From contig JABANP010000880.1 in the NCBI GenBank assembly GCA_013115135.1, forward strand, positions 1 to 13,608: a DNA stretch of 13,608 nt, read 5' to 3'. Each line of letters opens with the position of its first letter. Within the stretch, counting starts at the first letter, position 1. Under the pieces are notes generated by a model. The model worked only from the letters and a program-made list of their open reading frames with translations. It made no database searches and had not been told where the DNA came from. The stretch comes from Perkinsus olseni. Its lineage: Eukaryota; Perkinsozoa; Perkinsida; Perkinsidae. The position numbers and the translations under genes are program-made. This document shows, piece after piece, positions 6,004 to 13,457 of the stretch.

Positions 6004-6610
6004 AGGTAAGCCCCGACAATCCGAAGGGGGACACCATGAAATTCCTTCTGAGCCCTGAAGTAAGGTCTCGCCAGGACCGCGTAGGAAGCTTCTGCCTTGA
6101 GGAGAGGTACGACAGAGTCGCTGCAGCATTGGTGTTTAGTCGCTCGTCTACGGCCGAACTGATAGCTCTAGGTGGACTGTGCTCGGATCATTCTGAGAGC
6201 AATGATCGCAAGAAAGGCCTCGTGGACCTGAATATGGTTCTGTCACAACCGTGCCAAGAAGAGCCTATTTCATGTGGGTCTTCACCGCATGACTCCCGTC
6301 CGCTTCGACTGATGGGATTACATCCAGAATGTTCACTTTCACTCGACTCAACGCGACTCCGCGTTCCTCCAAGGTGATAGTAAGGCGACTAATGCCCGAG
6401 CTCCCGCCGTCACTAATAACATTGAGCATTGTGCTCTCGAGGGAAACATTCTCTTAGCGGCCCTTAGCCTTCCCCCTTGGGGATAAAAAGAAAAGAGTCA
6501 AACACTATTGGCTACAACGAGTAAAGAGCCATACTACAGCTAGCAGCACTTCCTTTTGTGTGCTAGCATTATTGTGTGCTCGTTCATTAGTCCTCGGGTG
6601 TGCATGCGAA

Positions 6611-7064
6611 TGTTGGGAGACTTTGCGCAGTTTGACCATTAAGTGGCGAGCGCGTCATTCTGTGGCGATTCCGAGTACTGATCTGCGTTGATATTGATCT
6701 GTGTCATTGTCTCTGAGTATCTTGTCTGTCTCTATATGTGTTAGCTGCGTAGCCTAGACGCTGTGTAAGTCTGTATAAGACTGAGAAGTAGGTGAAGTTA
6801 TAAGACTTATTGGCAAGCCTTATTCCTGTGGTGTTTGCTGGGTTATTATCTGTGTATTCCTCTGAGGTATCTATTGCTCTTCGGATACGATTGGGTTTAC
6901 ACTGTGTACGTCACTCGGTTATCGGTAAGGATCATTGGTTACAAGAACTGGTTATTGTGTTGATTAGTCATGGTTACTGAAAATGGGCGTAACTCTGAGT
7001 CATCCACAGATGGGACTCGAACGGCTATCAACAATAACTCAGTGCGTGCTTCCGGCTCCCAACA
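6611..7064. mobile_element. Solo-LTR-like insertion, 454 bp, copy 2 only
   Basis: The insertion starts TGTTGGGAG and ends CTCCCAACA, flanked by CGAA at 6607-6610 and 7065-7068. Copy 3 has a single CGAA at 11250-11253 in otherwise identical flanks, so the boundaries and the 4-bp target duplication are certain. TG...CA ends with a short terminal inverted repeat and a 4-bp duplication are typical of the long terminal repeat of a retrotransposon. No internal coding region is present, so this is best read as a solo LTR; a short-ended DNA element is the alternative. It entered after copies 2 and 3 separated. Confidence 0.85.
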
Positions 7065-7103
7065 CGAACTCGGCATACTATCACATTCCTTTATCCTGTA
7101 GAG

Positions 7104-7125
7104 GCCAGGATTCCTGGCCCAGGAA
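7104..7125. repeat. 14-bp inverted-triplet insertion, octamer GCCAGGAA, empty site known
   Basis: Perfect fit, also at 11289-11310. Copy 0 carries the bare octamer at 315-322 in homologous flanks. Confidence 0.9.
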
Positions 7126-7293
7126 GTATGAAATTGGGAATATCAGAGATATATATGAGAGCGAAGCCTTCGATTCAAACGTGAATAGAAAGGACCTGCC
7201 GCAGAGCAGTGTAGAGGTGCCGAGGGTAGTCAGAAATCTAAGCTGAGATGGACAAAAAAACCCGAGAAAAAACTTGATGGAATTGCTGAGTGG

Positions 7294-7315
7294 GCCATCA
7301 CTGATGGCCCATCAG
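7294..7315. repeat. 14-bp inverted-triplet insertion, octamer GCCATCAG, empty site known
   Basis: Perfect fit, also at 11479-11500. Copy 0 carries the bare octamer at 523-530 in homologous flanks. Confidence 0.9.
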
Positions 7316-7346
7316 ACGATACCCTGGCAGTTGGCGGGAGGCCAGA

Positions 7347-7703
7347 TCATTTGGTCTTGGTGAGTGGCAGGCTTCTTCTTCCGGCCGCCACGTACATCGT
7401 CTTGTCAGTCGCGAAGACGACCTGTGATAGATCAGAATCTTTCCAATTCTTGTTGGGGCAAGCAGACTTCATCTTGTTGCGGATGTGACGCAGCGTGCCC
7501 AGTCCGAGCGACTCTACCGCGTAGTATGTGTAGGCCATACCCTGATCCCTCGGGGCTAGCTTGAACAGGAGGCGAGGTGTTGCTAACCCACCACACTCAG
7601 CCGATATACCAACAACACCATCCGATGACGGAGTTTGAAATAAGGAGTCTCGCGCTCTTCGCATTCGAATGCGTTTCCTGTAATTCAGCATAGTGTGGGC
7701 CAC
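7347..7703 (-). CDS. M2, copy 2: small two-cysteine protein, minus strand
   Basis: Open frame of 118 codons. From about residue 22 on it reads as a compact domain: VVGISAECGG, a basic-hydrophobic strand, AYTYYAV, a helix-like IRNKMKSACP, then DLSQVVFATDKTMYVA and a basic tail ending in stop. Two cysteines (37, 82) could pair. The style recalls small secreted protein families of perkinsids, but I cannot name the family. The annotated start (MAHTMLNYRKR) is doubtful: ctgaattacag immediately before GAAACG looks like a branch point plus 3' splice site, and a hydrophobic MCLALVFMSIRTAL start lies upstream at 7878. The true gene may therefore have a short first exon encoding a signal peptide. Its 3' flank holds insertions at 7104-7125 and 7294-7315. 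Confidence 0.55.
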   Translation of the reverse strand: MAHTMLNYRKRIRMRRARDSLFQTPSSDGVVGISAECGGLATPRLLFKLAPRDQGMAYTYYAVESLGLGTLRHIRNKMKSACPNKNWKDSDLSQVVFATDKTMYVAAGRRSLPLTKTK

Positions 7704-8158
7704 ACTGTGTGGATATTCGAGAGAGGGTTCAGGGGAAGGTGGAACGAGTCTTGAGCCTCAAGACTTCCCTCAAGACTTGAGGGAAGGCGGCTCTGGGAGT
7801 CGAGCAAAATTTTGGCCTATAGCGTGATCTGTTGCGTAATGCAGTACGTATACTCATGAACACGAGTGCAAGGCACATGATGATATGAGTTCCTCACAGT
7901 AAGAGAGCACGCTCGCACCGAGCCCGGCTCAGTGAGCCGCTAGACATGCAACATGAGATCAGGTGAAGTTGGTCTGAGATGAACATTAGGCGAAAATACG
8001 GGAAGCCCTACTACCGTCTTTGGTCCTGCCAAGCAACGCTACATGACAGGAAGTGATTTATAGGTGGGAGTATGACGGAATCCTAACTGTACACAGGACC
8101 ACTTGTAGCTTCCTCGTCCCGAACCCAAACCCAGCCGCTGTGGCGTGCGTTTTCTTGT

Positions 8159-8302
8159 TTATGTTAGTGCGCGGCCGCTTACAAAATTTCCCTCGGCGGA
8201 CGCGCGTCCAACCAGGTTCAACCTTCCAGACAGTGGGATGTGGATCTCATTGCCGTTGGGGAAATTCTTGCCGATTTTCGTGCGAAATATAATTTGTAGA
8301 AG
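8159..8302 (-). CDS. M1 last-exon-like block, copy 3
   Basis: Equivalent to 3205-3348. Against copy 2 it has silent changes in one Ala and one His codon and one Glu-to-Gly replacement in the PLSERL segment. An inverted-repeat element begins 17 bp upstream in the direction of transcription. Confidence 0.42.
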   Translation of the reverse strand, partial: LLQIIFRTKIGKNFPNGNEIHIPLSGRLNLVGRASAEGNFVSGRALT

Positions 8303-8319
8303 TCTGCACGCCCTGTACT

Positions 8320-8565
8320 TGTCGTGATACTCGTTGTGCTACGGTTGTCTCCATATCTCAGCCTAGCGTAAAGCTACATTGTACATTGATCACTTCAATA
8401 ATTTAAGTATTCCAAAAACCAGAACCTTCGTGGTTGGGTTACTTAATAGTGGGATCTGTGTGCATCACCACATTGGTACTGGAACCGAGAAGTGATCAAT
8501 GTACAATGTAGCTTTACGCTAGGCTAAGATATGGAGACAACCGTAGCACAACGAGTATCACGACA
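8320..8565. mobile_element. MITE-like element, copy 3
   Basis: Same 246-bp element at the same site as 3366-3611, so inherited by duplication. Its ends match at 76 of 77 positions. Left target duplication TACT is intact (8316-8319); the right one has mutated to AACT (8566-8569). It shows the undamaged first base T, giving ends of TGTCG...CGACA. Confidence 0.9.
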
Positions 8566-8841
8566 AACTCAACTCGGCTTGTCGATGAAAATTGTGAAAC
8601 GTGCACCATTTTGGCAGTGGAGCGTAGTTCTGCCCTCTTCGTGCGCCGCGCCGCCTCAGTTGTATGGTTGGTTCTTGTCGTGGATGTTTTCGTTTGGCAT
8701 GGGATAACTCCCGGACCCAGGCTCGGCCGGAGAATATGAGTAGAAGATCTATTCTGCGCTATAATTGCGTTCTACTTTAGAACCCAATTAGAGCTTCGTC
8801 CTCCTCATCCACTCCGAAGGTTATCTTGTAGACAGTGTCTG

Positions 8842-8937
8842 CTAGACTCCACCTCTGTGGACGAATTTGTCGACGTCCTGAGCCGTAGTGATGACCAGGA
8901 ATTGAGCGGGGAAGAGCCAAGTTAAGACGGAGCTCAT
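8842..8937 (-). CDS. M1 putative first exon with signal peptide, copy 3
   Basis: Same predicted peptide as copy 2 at 3886-3981; the nucleotide differences in the block (for example Thr ACA/ACG) are silent on the minus strand. The downstream continuation contains a stop in copy 3 (GF followed by TAA) where copy 1 has GFYSRTE, so the full M1 product of this copy is uncertain. Confidence 0.35.
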   Translation of the reverse strand: MSSVLTWLFPAQFLVITTAQDVDKFVHRGGV

Positions 8938-9131
8938 TGTTGAGAGATTGGAGACACTACGAAGAAGCACGACGTTGAACGACAGCAAAAATCTCAACCG
9001 TACGATGGAAGCCGAGATGGGAGAGGCCCGAGGCCTGCCCGTTATCGTGGCGTCACCTGGCAAATCTGCAGTCTTTGACTCGGCAATACGAGCTGGCCTT
9101 CAATGTTGGTCATCTTCATCACAGTGCTTCT

Positions 9132-9153
9132 GCTCATCCGATGAGCCTCATCG
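9132..9153. repeat. 14-bp inverted-triplet insertion in P1, octamer GCTCATCG, empty site known
   Basis: Perfect fit. Copy 2 has the bare octamer at 4176-4183 and copy 1 a one-base variant at 1687-1694, all within the P1 signal segment. Confidence 0.95.
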
Positions 9154-9551
9154 TCATCTCTTTGGGTGTTGTTGTGCTCGGGGGTATTGAAACTCCGCCG
9201 GAGGGCCCCTCTACTGCTGGAAGGATACTGTATCCATTCAAAGCTGGCTTTGAGAACAACAACAATACGATGGTGAAGTCGGTGTATTTCGATAAGACCT
9301 TGGGCGGCATTGTTACCTTTCGCCGCGCGTCATTCCATAGCCTGCCCAATCCATCTTATGCGTGTGGTTACACTGCGAACCAGGGCCCAACGTGGGTTAC
9401 CCTCAAGCTCAACAACGGTTGTTTATCTCTCATTCACGATTCTCGCGGCTACTATGATACAAGCATCCTGAATCACCTGGACCTCTGGCCAGATTATAGC
9501 GTTCTGTCTATTCCCACATCCACATCAGTCGACACTTATTATGAGATTTGA
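9141..9551 (+). CDS. P1, copy 3: N-terminally altered by a 14-bp insertion
   Basis: The ancestral ATG at 9103 now encodes only 13 residues and ends at TGA 9142-9144, because 14 bp were inserted at 9132-9153. The inserted bases supply a new ATG at 9141-9143, overlapping that stop, which is in frame with the rest of the gene. The product would start MSLIVISLGVVVLGG, a hydrophobic segment of about 14 residues instead of 22, followed by the normal domain with both cysteines. It may still be secreted, become cytosolic, or be untranslated because of the upstream ATG. The C terminus is the same as in copy 2. Confidence 0.55.
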   Translation: MSLIVISLGVVVLGGIETPPEGPSTAGRILYPFKAGFENNNNTMVKSVYFDKTLGGIVTFRRASFHSLPNPSYACGYTANQGPTWVTLKLNNGCLSLIHDSRGYYDTSILNHLDLWPDYSVLSIPTSTSVDTYYEI

Positions 9552-9984
9552 TGATATCATGACAGAGGATACGTGGAGCTTCCATGATGGAAGGGCTTCA
9601 CTGGGGTAACTCCAGTCGTCTTGGCTCTACTGCAGTGAATCGGGTCTATTACTTTCTTCTCGTTGTCGCTATCACCAGGTGATAAACACCTGTTTCTGCC
9701 ATTATTTTCTTTTCGGCAGTGCCCGGCGTTGAGTGAGTGACTCACTGTGAGTCGCAGGAGCGCTAACGATAATGGGAGCAGGCCGAGGTTGACGAACACG
9801 ATAGGCCGGAGAGAGTCGGTATACGAAGAGGGGCAACCACTGGACGCATAAACGTATATGATATCTGTACGCATATATAGTGGAACCCTGACGGCTCTAC
9901 CAACAACTCAGAAAACTGGCGAGTGACGCGTTAGTCTGGTCATCCGATAGTCAGCCGTCCCTCAGCCTGTTCGTCCCCTCCCGT

Positions 9985-10332
9985 ATGGCTGAGGCCCTTC
10001 CGGATGACGAGTCTTCATATTTTCGTCGGCTCCGTGGTGTCTTCGGCGGTCGTTTCCTTATAGGCCTGCATATTATACAACACATAGTGAAAGGCTTCGT
10101 CTGTGGCGGTGGTGACAGCGGCCTAGCCGGGACGCCTATTGACTTCGTCTTGAGAGATTACAGAGTGTCTGGTGCTGATCGACAACCTATCGACAACAGT
10201 ACACTTCACGAAGAGAATTCTCTCTCTTTCCGTGGATTTCAGCTGAAAAGGTTTGAACTCCTCGGGAGGAGGCTGAGGCATGTTTTTTTCGGTGAAATAT
10301 CAGCATCATGGCACGCTTCGCCCCGCTCATGA
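9985..10332 (+). CDS. P2 fragment, copy 3, extended frame
   Basis: The first 65 codons match the copy 2 exon. A 330-bp deletion relative to copy 2 (5214-5543), filled with 5 bp at 10181-10185, removes the donor-like site and joins the exon in frame to sequence encoding IDNSTLHEENSLSF and a basic segment, ending at 10332. The added part has no membrane helices and no family resemblance. Probably a degraded fragment rather than a working transporter. Confidence 0.3.
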   Translation: MAEALPDDESSYFRRLRGVFGGRFLIGLHIIQHIVKGFVCGGGDSGLAGTPIDFVLRDYRVSGADRQPIDNSTLHEENSLSFRGFQLKRFELLGRRLRHVFFGEISASWHASPRS

Positions 10333-11545
10333 ATTGCCAGAATTTCAATCCGATGGCAACTGGACGAGTCTATGCTGAGCTCTTCAACTCGTGGATGACT
10401 TGTCGCGAACTGTTTATACTGCAGTGTACCTTGAAGTCCTCAGCCGATTTGGTGGCCCAACTCACTAGCGGTTGGCAGTGCCAACTGCTAGTGAGTTGGA
10501 GGGGATTGCCAACTTGGCATTCAGCAGCAAGACAACGGCCTCGACTGAGCCAGCGCAAATTGTTCAGTAGGAGCGGTGTAGCAACCAAATATATAGACTT
10601 CGTTGCTAACTTACTGATCACCAGGTGCTAGCAGCACCGTGCTACAGGTAAGCCCCGACAATCCGAAGGGGGACACCATGAAATTCCTCCTGAGCCCTGA
10701 AGTAAGGTCTCGCCAGGACCGCGTAGGAAGCTTCTGCCTTGAGGAGAGGTACGACAGAGTCGCTGCAGCATTGGTGTTTAGTCGCTCGTCTACGGCCGAA
10801 CTGATAGCTCTAGGTGGACTGTGCTCGGATCATTCTGAGAGCAATGATCGCAAGAAAGGCCTCGTGGACCTGAATATGGTTCTGTCACAACCGTGCCAAG
10901 AAGAGCCTATTTCATGTGGGTCTTCACCGCATGACTCCCGTCCGCTTCGACTGATGGGATTACATCCAGAATGTTCACTTTCACTCGACTCAACGCGACT
11001 CCGCGTTCCTCCAAGGTGATAGTAAGGCGACTAATGCCCGAGCTCCCGCCGTCACTAATAACATTGAGCATTGTGCTCTCGAGGGGAACATTCTCTTAGC
11101 GGCCCTTAGCCTTCCCACTTGGGGATAAAAAAGAAAAGAGCCAAACACTATTGGCTACAACGAGTAAAGAGCCATACTACAGCTAGCAGCATTTCCTTTT
11201 GTGTGCTAGCATTATTGTGTGCTCGTTCATTAGTCCTCGGGTGTGCATGCGAACTCGGCATACTATCACATTCCTTTATCCTGTAGAGGCCAGGATTCCT
11301 GGCCCAGGAAGTATGAAATTGGGAATATCAGAGATATATATGAGAGCGAAGCCTTCGATTCAAACGTGAATAGAAAGGACCTGCCGCAGAGCAATGTAGA
11401 GGTGCCGAGGGTAGTCAGAAATCTAAGCTGAGATGGATAAAAAAACCCGAGAAAAAACTTGATGGAATTGCTGAGTGGGCCATCACTGATGGCCCATCAG
11501 ACGATACCCTGGCAGTTGGCGGGAGGCCACTGGCCTCAGGCCAGA
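10333..11545. other. Central spacer, copy 3, no confident gene
   Basis: Nearly identical to 5691-7346 of copy 2 without the LTR-like element. It contains the same two unrecognised open frames, the 43-nt palindrome at 10457-10499, and filled insertion sites at 10624-10645, 11289-11310, 11479-11500 and 11523-11544. Confidence 0.35.
11523..11544. repeat. 14-bp inverted-triplet insertion, octamer GAGGCCAG, empty site known
   Basis: Perfect fit, copy 3 only. Copy 2 (7338-7345) and copy 0 (553-560) carry the bare octamer. Confidence 0.95.
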
Positions 11546-11902
11546 TCACTTGGCCTTGGTGAGTGGCAGGCTTCTTCTTCCGGCCGCCACGCACATCGTC
11601 TTGTCAGTCGCGAAGACGACCTGTGATAGATCAGTATCTTTCCAATTCTTGTTGGGGCAAGCAGACTTCATCTTGTTGCGGATGTGACTCAGCGTGCCCA
11701 GTCCGAGCGGCTCCACAGCGTAGTATGTGTAGGCCATACCCTGATCCCTCGGGGCTAGCTTGAACAGGAGGCGAGGTGTTGCTACCCCACCACACTCAGC
11801 CGATATACCAACAACACCATCCGATAACGGAGTTTGAAATAAGGAGTCTCGCGCTCTTCGCATTCGAATGCGTTTCCTGTAACTCAGCATAGTGTGGGCC
11901 AC
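11546..11902 (-). CDS. M2, copy 3: small two-cysteine protein, minus strand
   Basis: Same length and frame as 7347-7703 with about ten substitutions, mostly conservative (Ser/Pro, Leu/Val, Ser/Thr, Thr/Ala) plus one Tyr to Cys in the ATDKTM-VA core that adds a third cysteine. Both ancestral cysteines are kept. The stop codon is separated by one base from a 14-bp insertion (11523-11544), so the 3' untranslated region changed but the protein did not. The same doubt about the true start applies as in copy 2. Confidence 0.55.
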   Translation of the reverse strand: MAHTMLSYRKRIRMRRARDSLFQTPLSDGVVGISAECGGVATPRLLFKLAPRDQGMAYTYYAVEPLGLGTLSHIRNKMKSACPNKNWKDTDLSQVVFATDKTMCVAAGRRSLPLTKAK

Positions 11903-12143
11903 ACTGTGTGGATATTCGAGAGAGGGCTCAGGGGAAGGTGGAACGAGTCTTGAGCCTCAAGACTTCCCTCAAGACTTGAGGGAAGGCGGCTCTGGGAGTC
12001 GAGCAATATTTTGGCCTATAGCGTGATCTGTTGCGTAATGCAGTACGTATACTCATGAACACGAGTGCAAGGCACATGATGATATGAGTTCCTCACAGTA
12101 AGAGAGCACGCTCGCACTGAGCCCGGCTCAGTGAGCCGCTAGA

Positions 12144-12470
12144 CATGCAACATGAGATCAGGTGAATAGTGCGCGGCCGCTTACAAAATTTCCCTCGGCG
12201 GAGGCGCGTCCAACCAGGTTCAACCTTTCAGATAGTGGGATGTGGATCTCATTGCCGTTGGGGAAATTCTTGCCGATTTTCGTGCGAAATATAATTTGTA
12301 GAAGTCTGCACGCCCTGTACTCAACTCGGCTTGTCAAAGAAAATTGTGAAACGTGCACCATTTTGGCAGCGGAGCGTAGTTCTGCCCTCTTCGTGCGCCG
12401 CGCCGCCTCAGTTGTATGGTTGGTTCTTGTAGTGGATGTTTTCGTTTGGCATGGAATTACTCCCGGACCA
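12144..12470. repeat. Copy 4: truncated tandem repeat unit
   Basis: Begins like copies 2 and 3, then lacks the counterpart of 3014-3210 (join at 12166/12167). It continues through the last-exon block of M1 and the uninterrupted target site of the inverted-repeat element (TACT at about 12317-12320). Similarity stops at about 12470, where unique sequence begins. Its lack of the element shows that copies 2 and 3 share a later history. Confidence 0.8.
12158..12304 (-). CDS. M1 last-exon-like block, copy 4
   Basis: Equivalent to 3205-3348 with silent Leu (CTG to CTA) and His (CAT to CAC) changes. The deletion at 12166/12167 changes the last residues to RALFT and supplies a new stop. There is no inverted-repeat element here, and the minus-strand frame continues open upstream to 12490, although which part of that is coding is unknown. 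Confidence 0.4.
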   Translation of the reverse strand, partial: LLQIIFRTKIGKNFPNGNEIHIPLSERLNLVGRASAEGNFVSGRALFT

Positions 12471-12832
12471 AGAGGATTGCAGCGAGACACTCGATGTGGT
12501 CAAAAAACCTTACCTTTTGCCATGGTAAGGCGAACCGGTGGCAAGAGAAAGCTTCGCGGCGTTTGACTGTAGTAACTTGAGAGGTCTTCAAAGCATACTA
12601 AACTTCATTTCCATACCAGCGAGGAATTTCGGACGGTGCTCGCGAAAGCTCTAACAGAGGGCACTTCCCACGTCTGAGACGTTTCGAGGTTGACAGGCGC
12701 GTGTTTAGGGAAGAAATTTTCTGACTCTCACACCGCATTCGGGGAAGATCGAGTCGAAGTGCCGTAGACACAATCTCCATCACCAAACGGTACGCCGAGA
12801 AGCCGGAGGCTCATGAGAGATGCTTTTTGAGT

Positions 12833-12871
12833 GGCCCGATCGACCCACTGCGTGGGCACCCCGATCGGGCC
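12833..12871. other. Strong hairpin in the right flank
   Basis: GGCCCGATCG pairs with CGATCGGGCC, enclosing a second stem of CCCAC with GTGGG around TGC. Stable two-tier stem-loop; role unknown. Confidence 0.5.
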
Positions 12872-13435
12872 CTATCTGAGAGTCTGGTGTTGAGACTACT
12901 TGGCAGCGAGCTCCGAGGTCGGACGTCGTTACCTCCGCAAAGAAGAGTTTCCAGCAAAGCCCACGAGGGACAGTCGAAGCCAATCGGTTGCATCAGGATA
13001 TGTCCAGATCGACAACCCTCTTTCGTGAAGCATGCGGAGAGATAGCTGCGCTAAACTCCTCTATGCGGAGACTAGGTTAATCATCTTTCTGGCTCCAGCA
13101 CGGTTCTTGACTCGATATCCTGTATAGGTGCTGATCTCGCAGACTCTGCAGAGCGGTCAGTGTGATCTTCGCCAGAAATGAACCGTTTACTCATTCTTCA
13201 GGTATGGGCCTTGCTGCATACCACCCTTCGAAACTTACTGTCACCTCTCGAAGTCGTGGATCTGATCACCGTGGTTCACGGCTCTTCTCCTAGCGCCCTC
13301 GCCCTGTTTGTGTGTGCTTGAGATGTTCGACGAGCGGCTGCGTCAACAATCGACACAGTCTGTAACAGCTACGGGGGGCAGGTAGCCCGCCCTGTACTCC
13401 TAATCCGATCGCGTTAGGGCAAACTTCTCTCTATG

Positions 13436-13457
13436 GACTATCGGATAGTCACTATCT
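13436..13457. repeat. 14-bp inverted-triplet insertion, octamer GACTATCT (one mismatch)
   Basis: In the single-copy flank, so the process is not confined to the tandem array. The first base of the inverted copy is G, expected A. Confidence 0.7.

Larger units (their letters stand above)
5311..6610. other. Central spacer, copy 2, no confident gene
   Basis: Two plus-strand open frames occur (5666-5989, 107 codons; 5997-6377, 126 codons). They are almost identical in copy 3 at 10308-10631 and 10639-11019, but the copies differ too little to test for coding; one visible change (Leu CTT/CTC at about 6048) is silent in the second frame. Neither product is recognisable, and the first frame runs through a 43-nt palindrome. 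A donor-like CAG|GTAAGC lies at 6005/6006. Otherwise the region holds palindromes at 5454-5478, 5815-5857 and 5865-5877. Confidence 0.3.
2991..7944. repeat. Copy 2: fullest tandem repeat unit, 4954 bp
   Basis: The fullest copy, containing M1 blocks, an inverted-repeat element, P1, the P2 first exon, the central spacer, an LTR-like insertion and M2. It is nearly identical to copy 3. The large differences are the LTR-like insertion (copy 2 only), a 330-bp stretch (5214-5543) missing from copy 3, and two 14-bp insertions found only in copy 3. The phase of the unit is arbitrary; I start it at the catgcaacatgag block that also begins copies 3 and 4. Confidence 0.85.
7945..12143. repeat. Copy 3: tandem repeat unit, 4199 bp
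   Basis: Closest relative of copy 2, at offsets +4954 to +4199 as indels accumulate. It shares the inverted-repeat element with copy 2, lacks the LTR-like element (clean empty site around 11250-11253), has the 330-bp deletion with a 5-bp filler at 10181-10185, and carries extra 14-bp insertions at 9132-9153 and 11523-11544. Confidence 0.85.

Noticed and set aside
6983..7246. Plus-strand frame spanning the right end of the LTR-like element
   Set aside because: It crosses the element boundary and three repeat features; the copy 3 version is only an accidental shortened frame.
9132..9153. Explaining the 14-bp insertions as ordinary transposon excision footprints
   Set aside because: Hairpin-type footprints would not include the complement of both outer flanking bases in one 8-base inverted block, nor give the same 14 bp at every site; the two mobile elements here make 4-bp duplications, not 6-bp.
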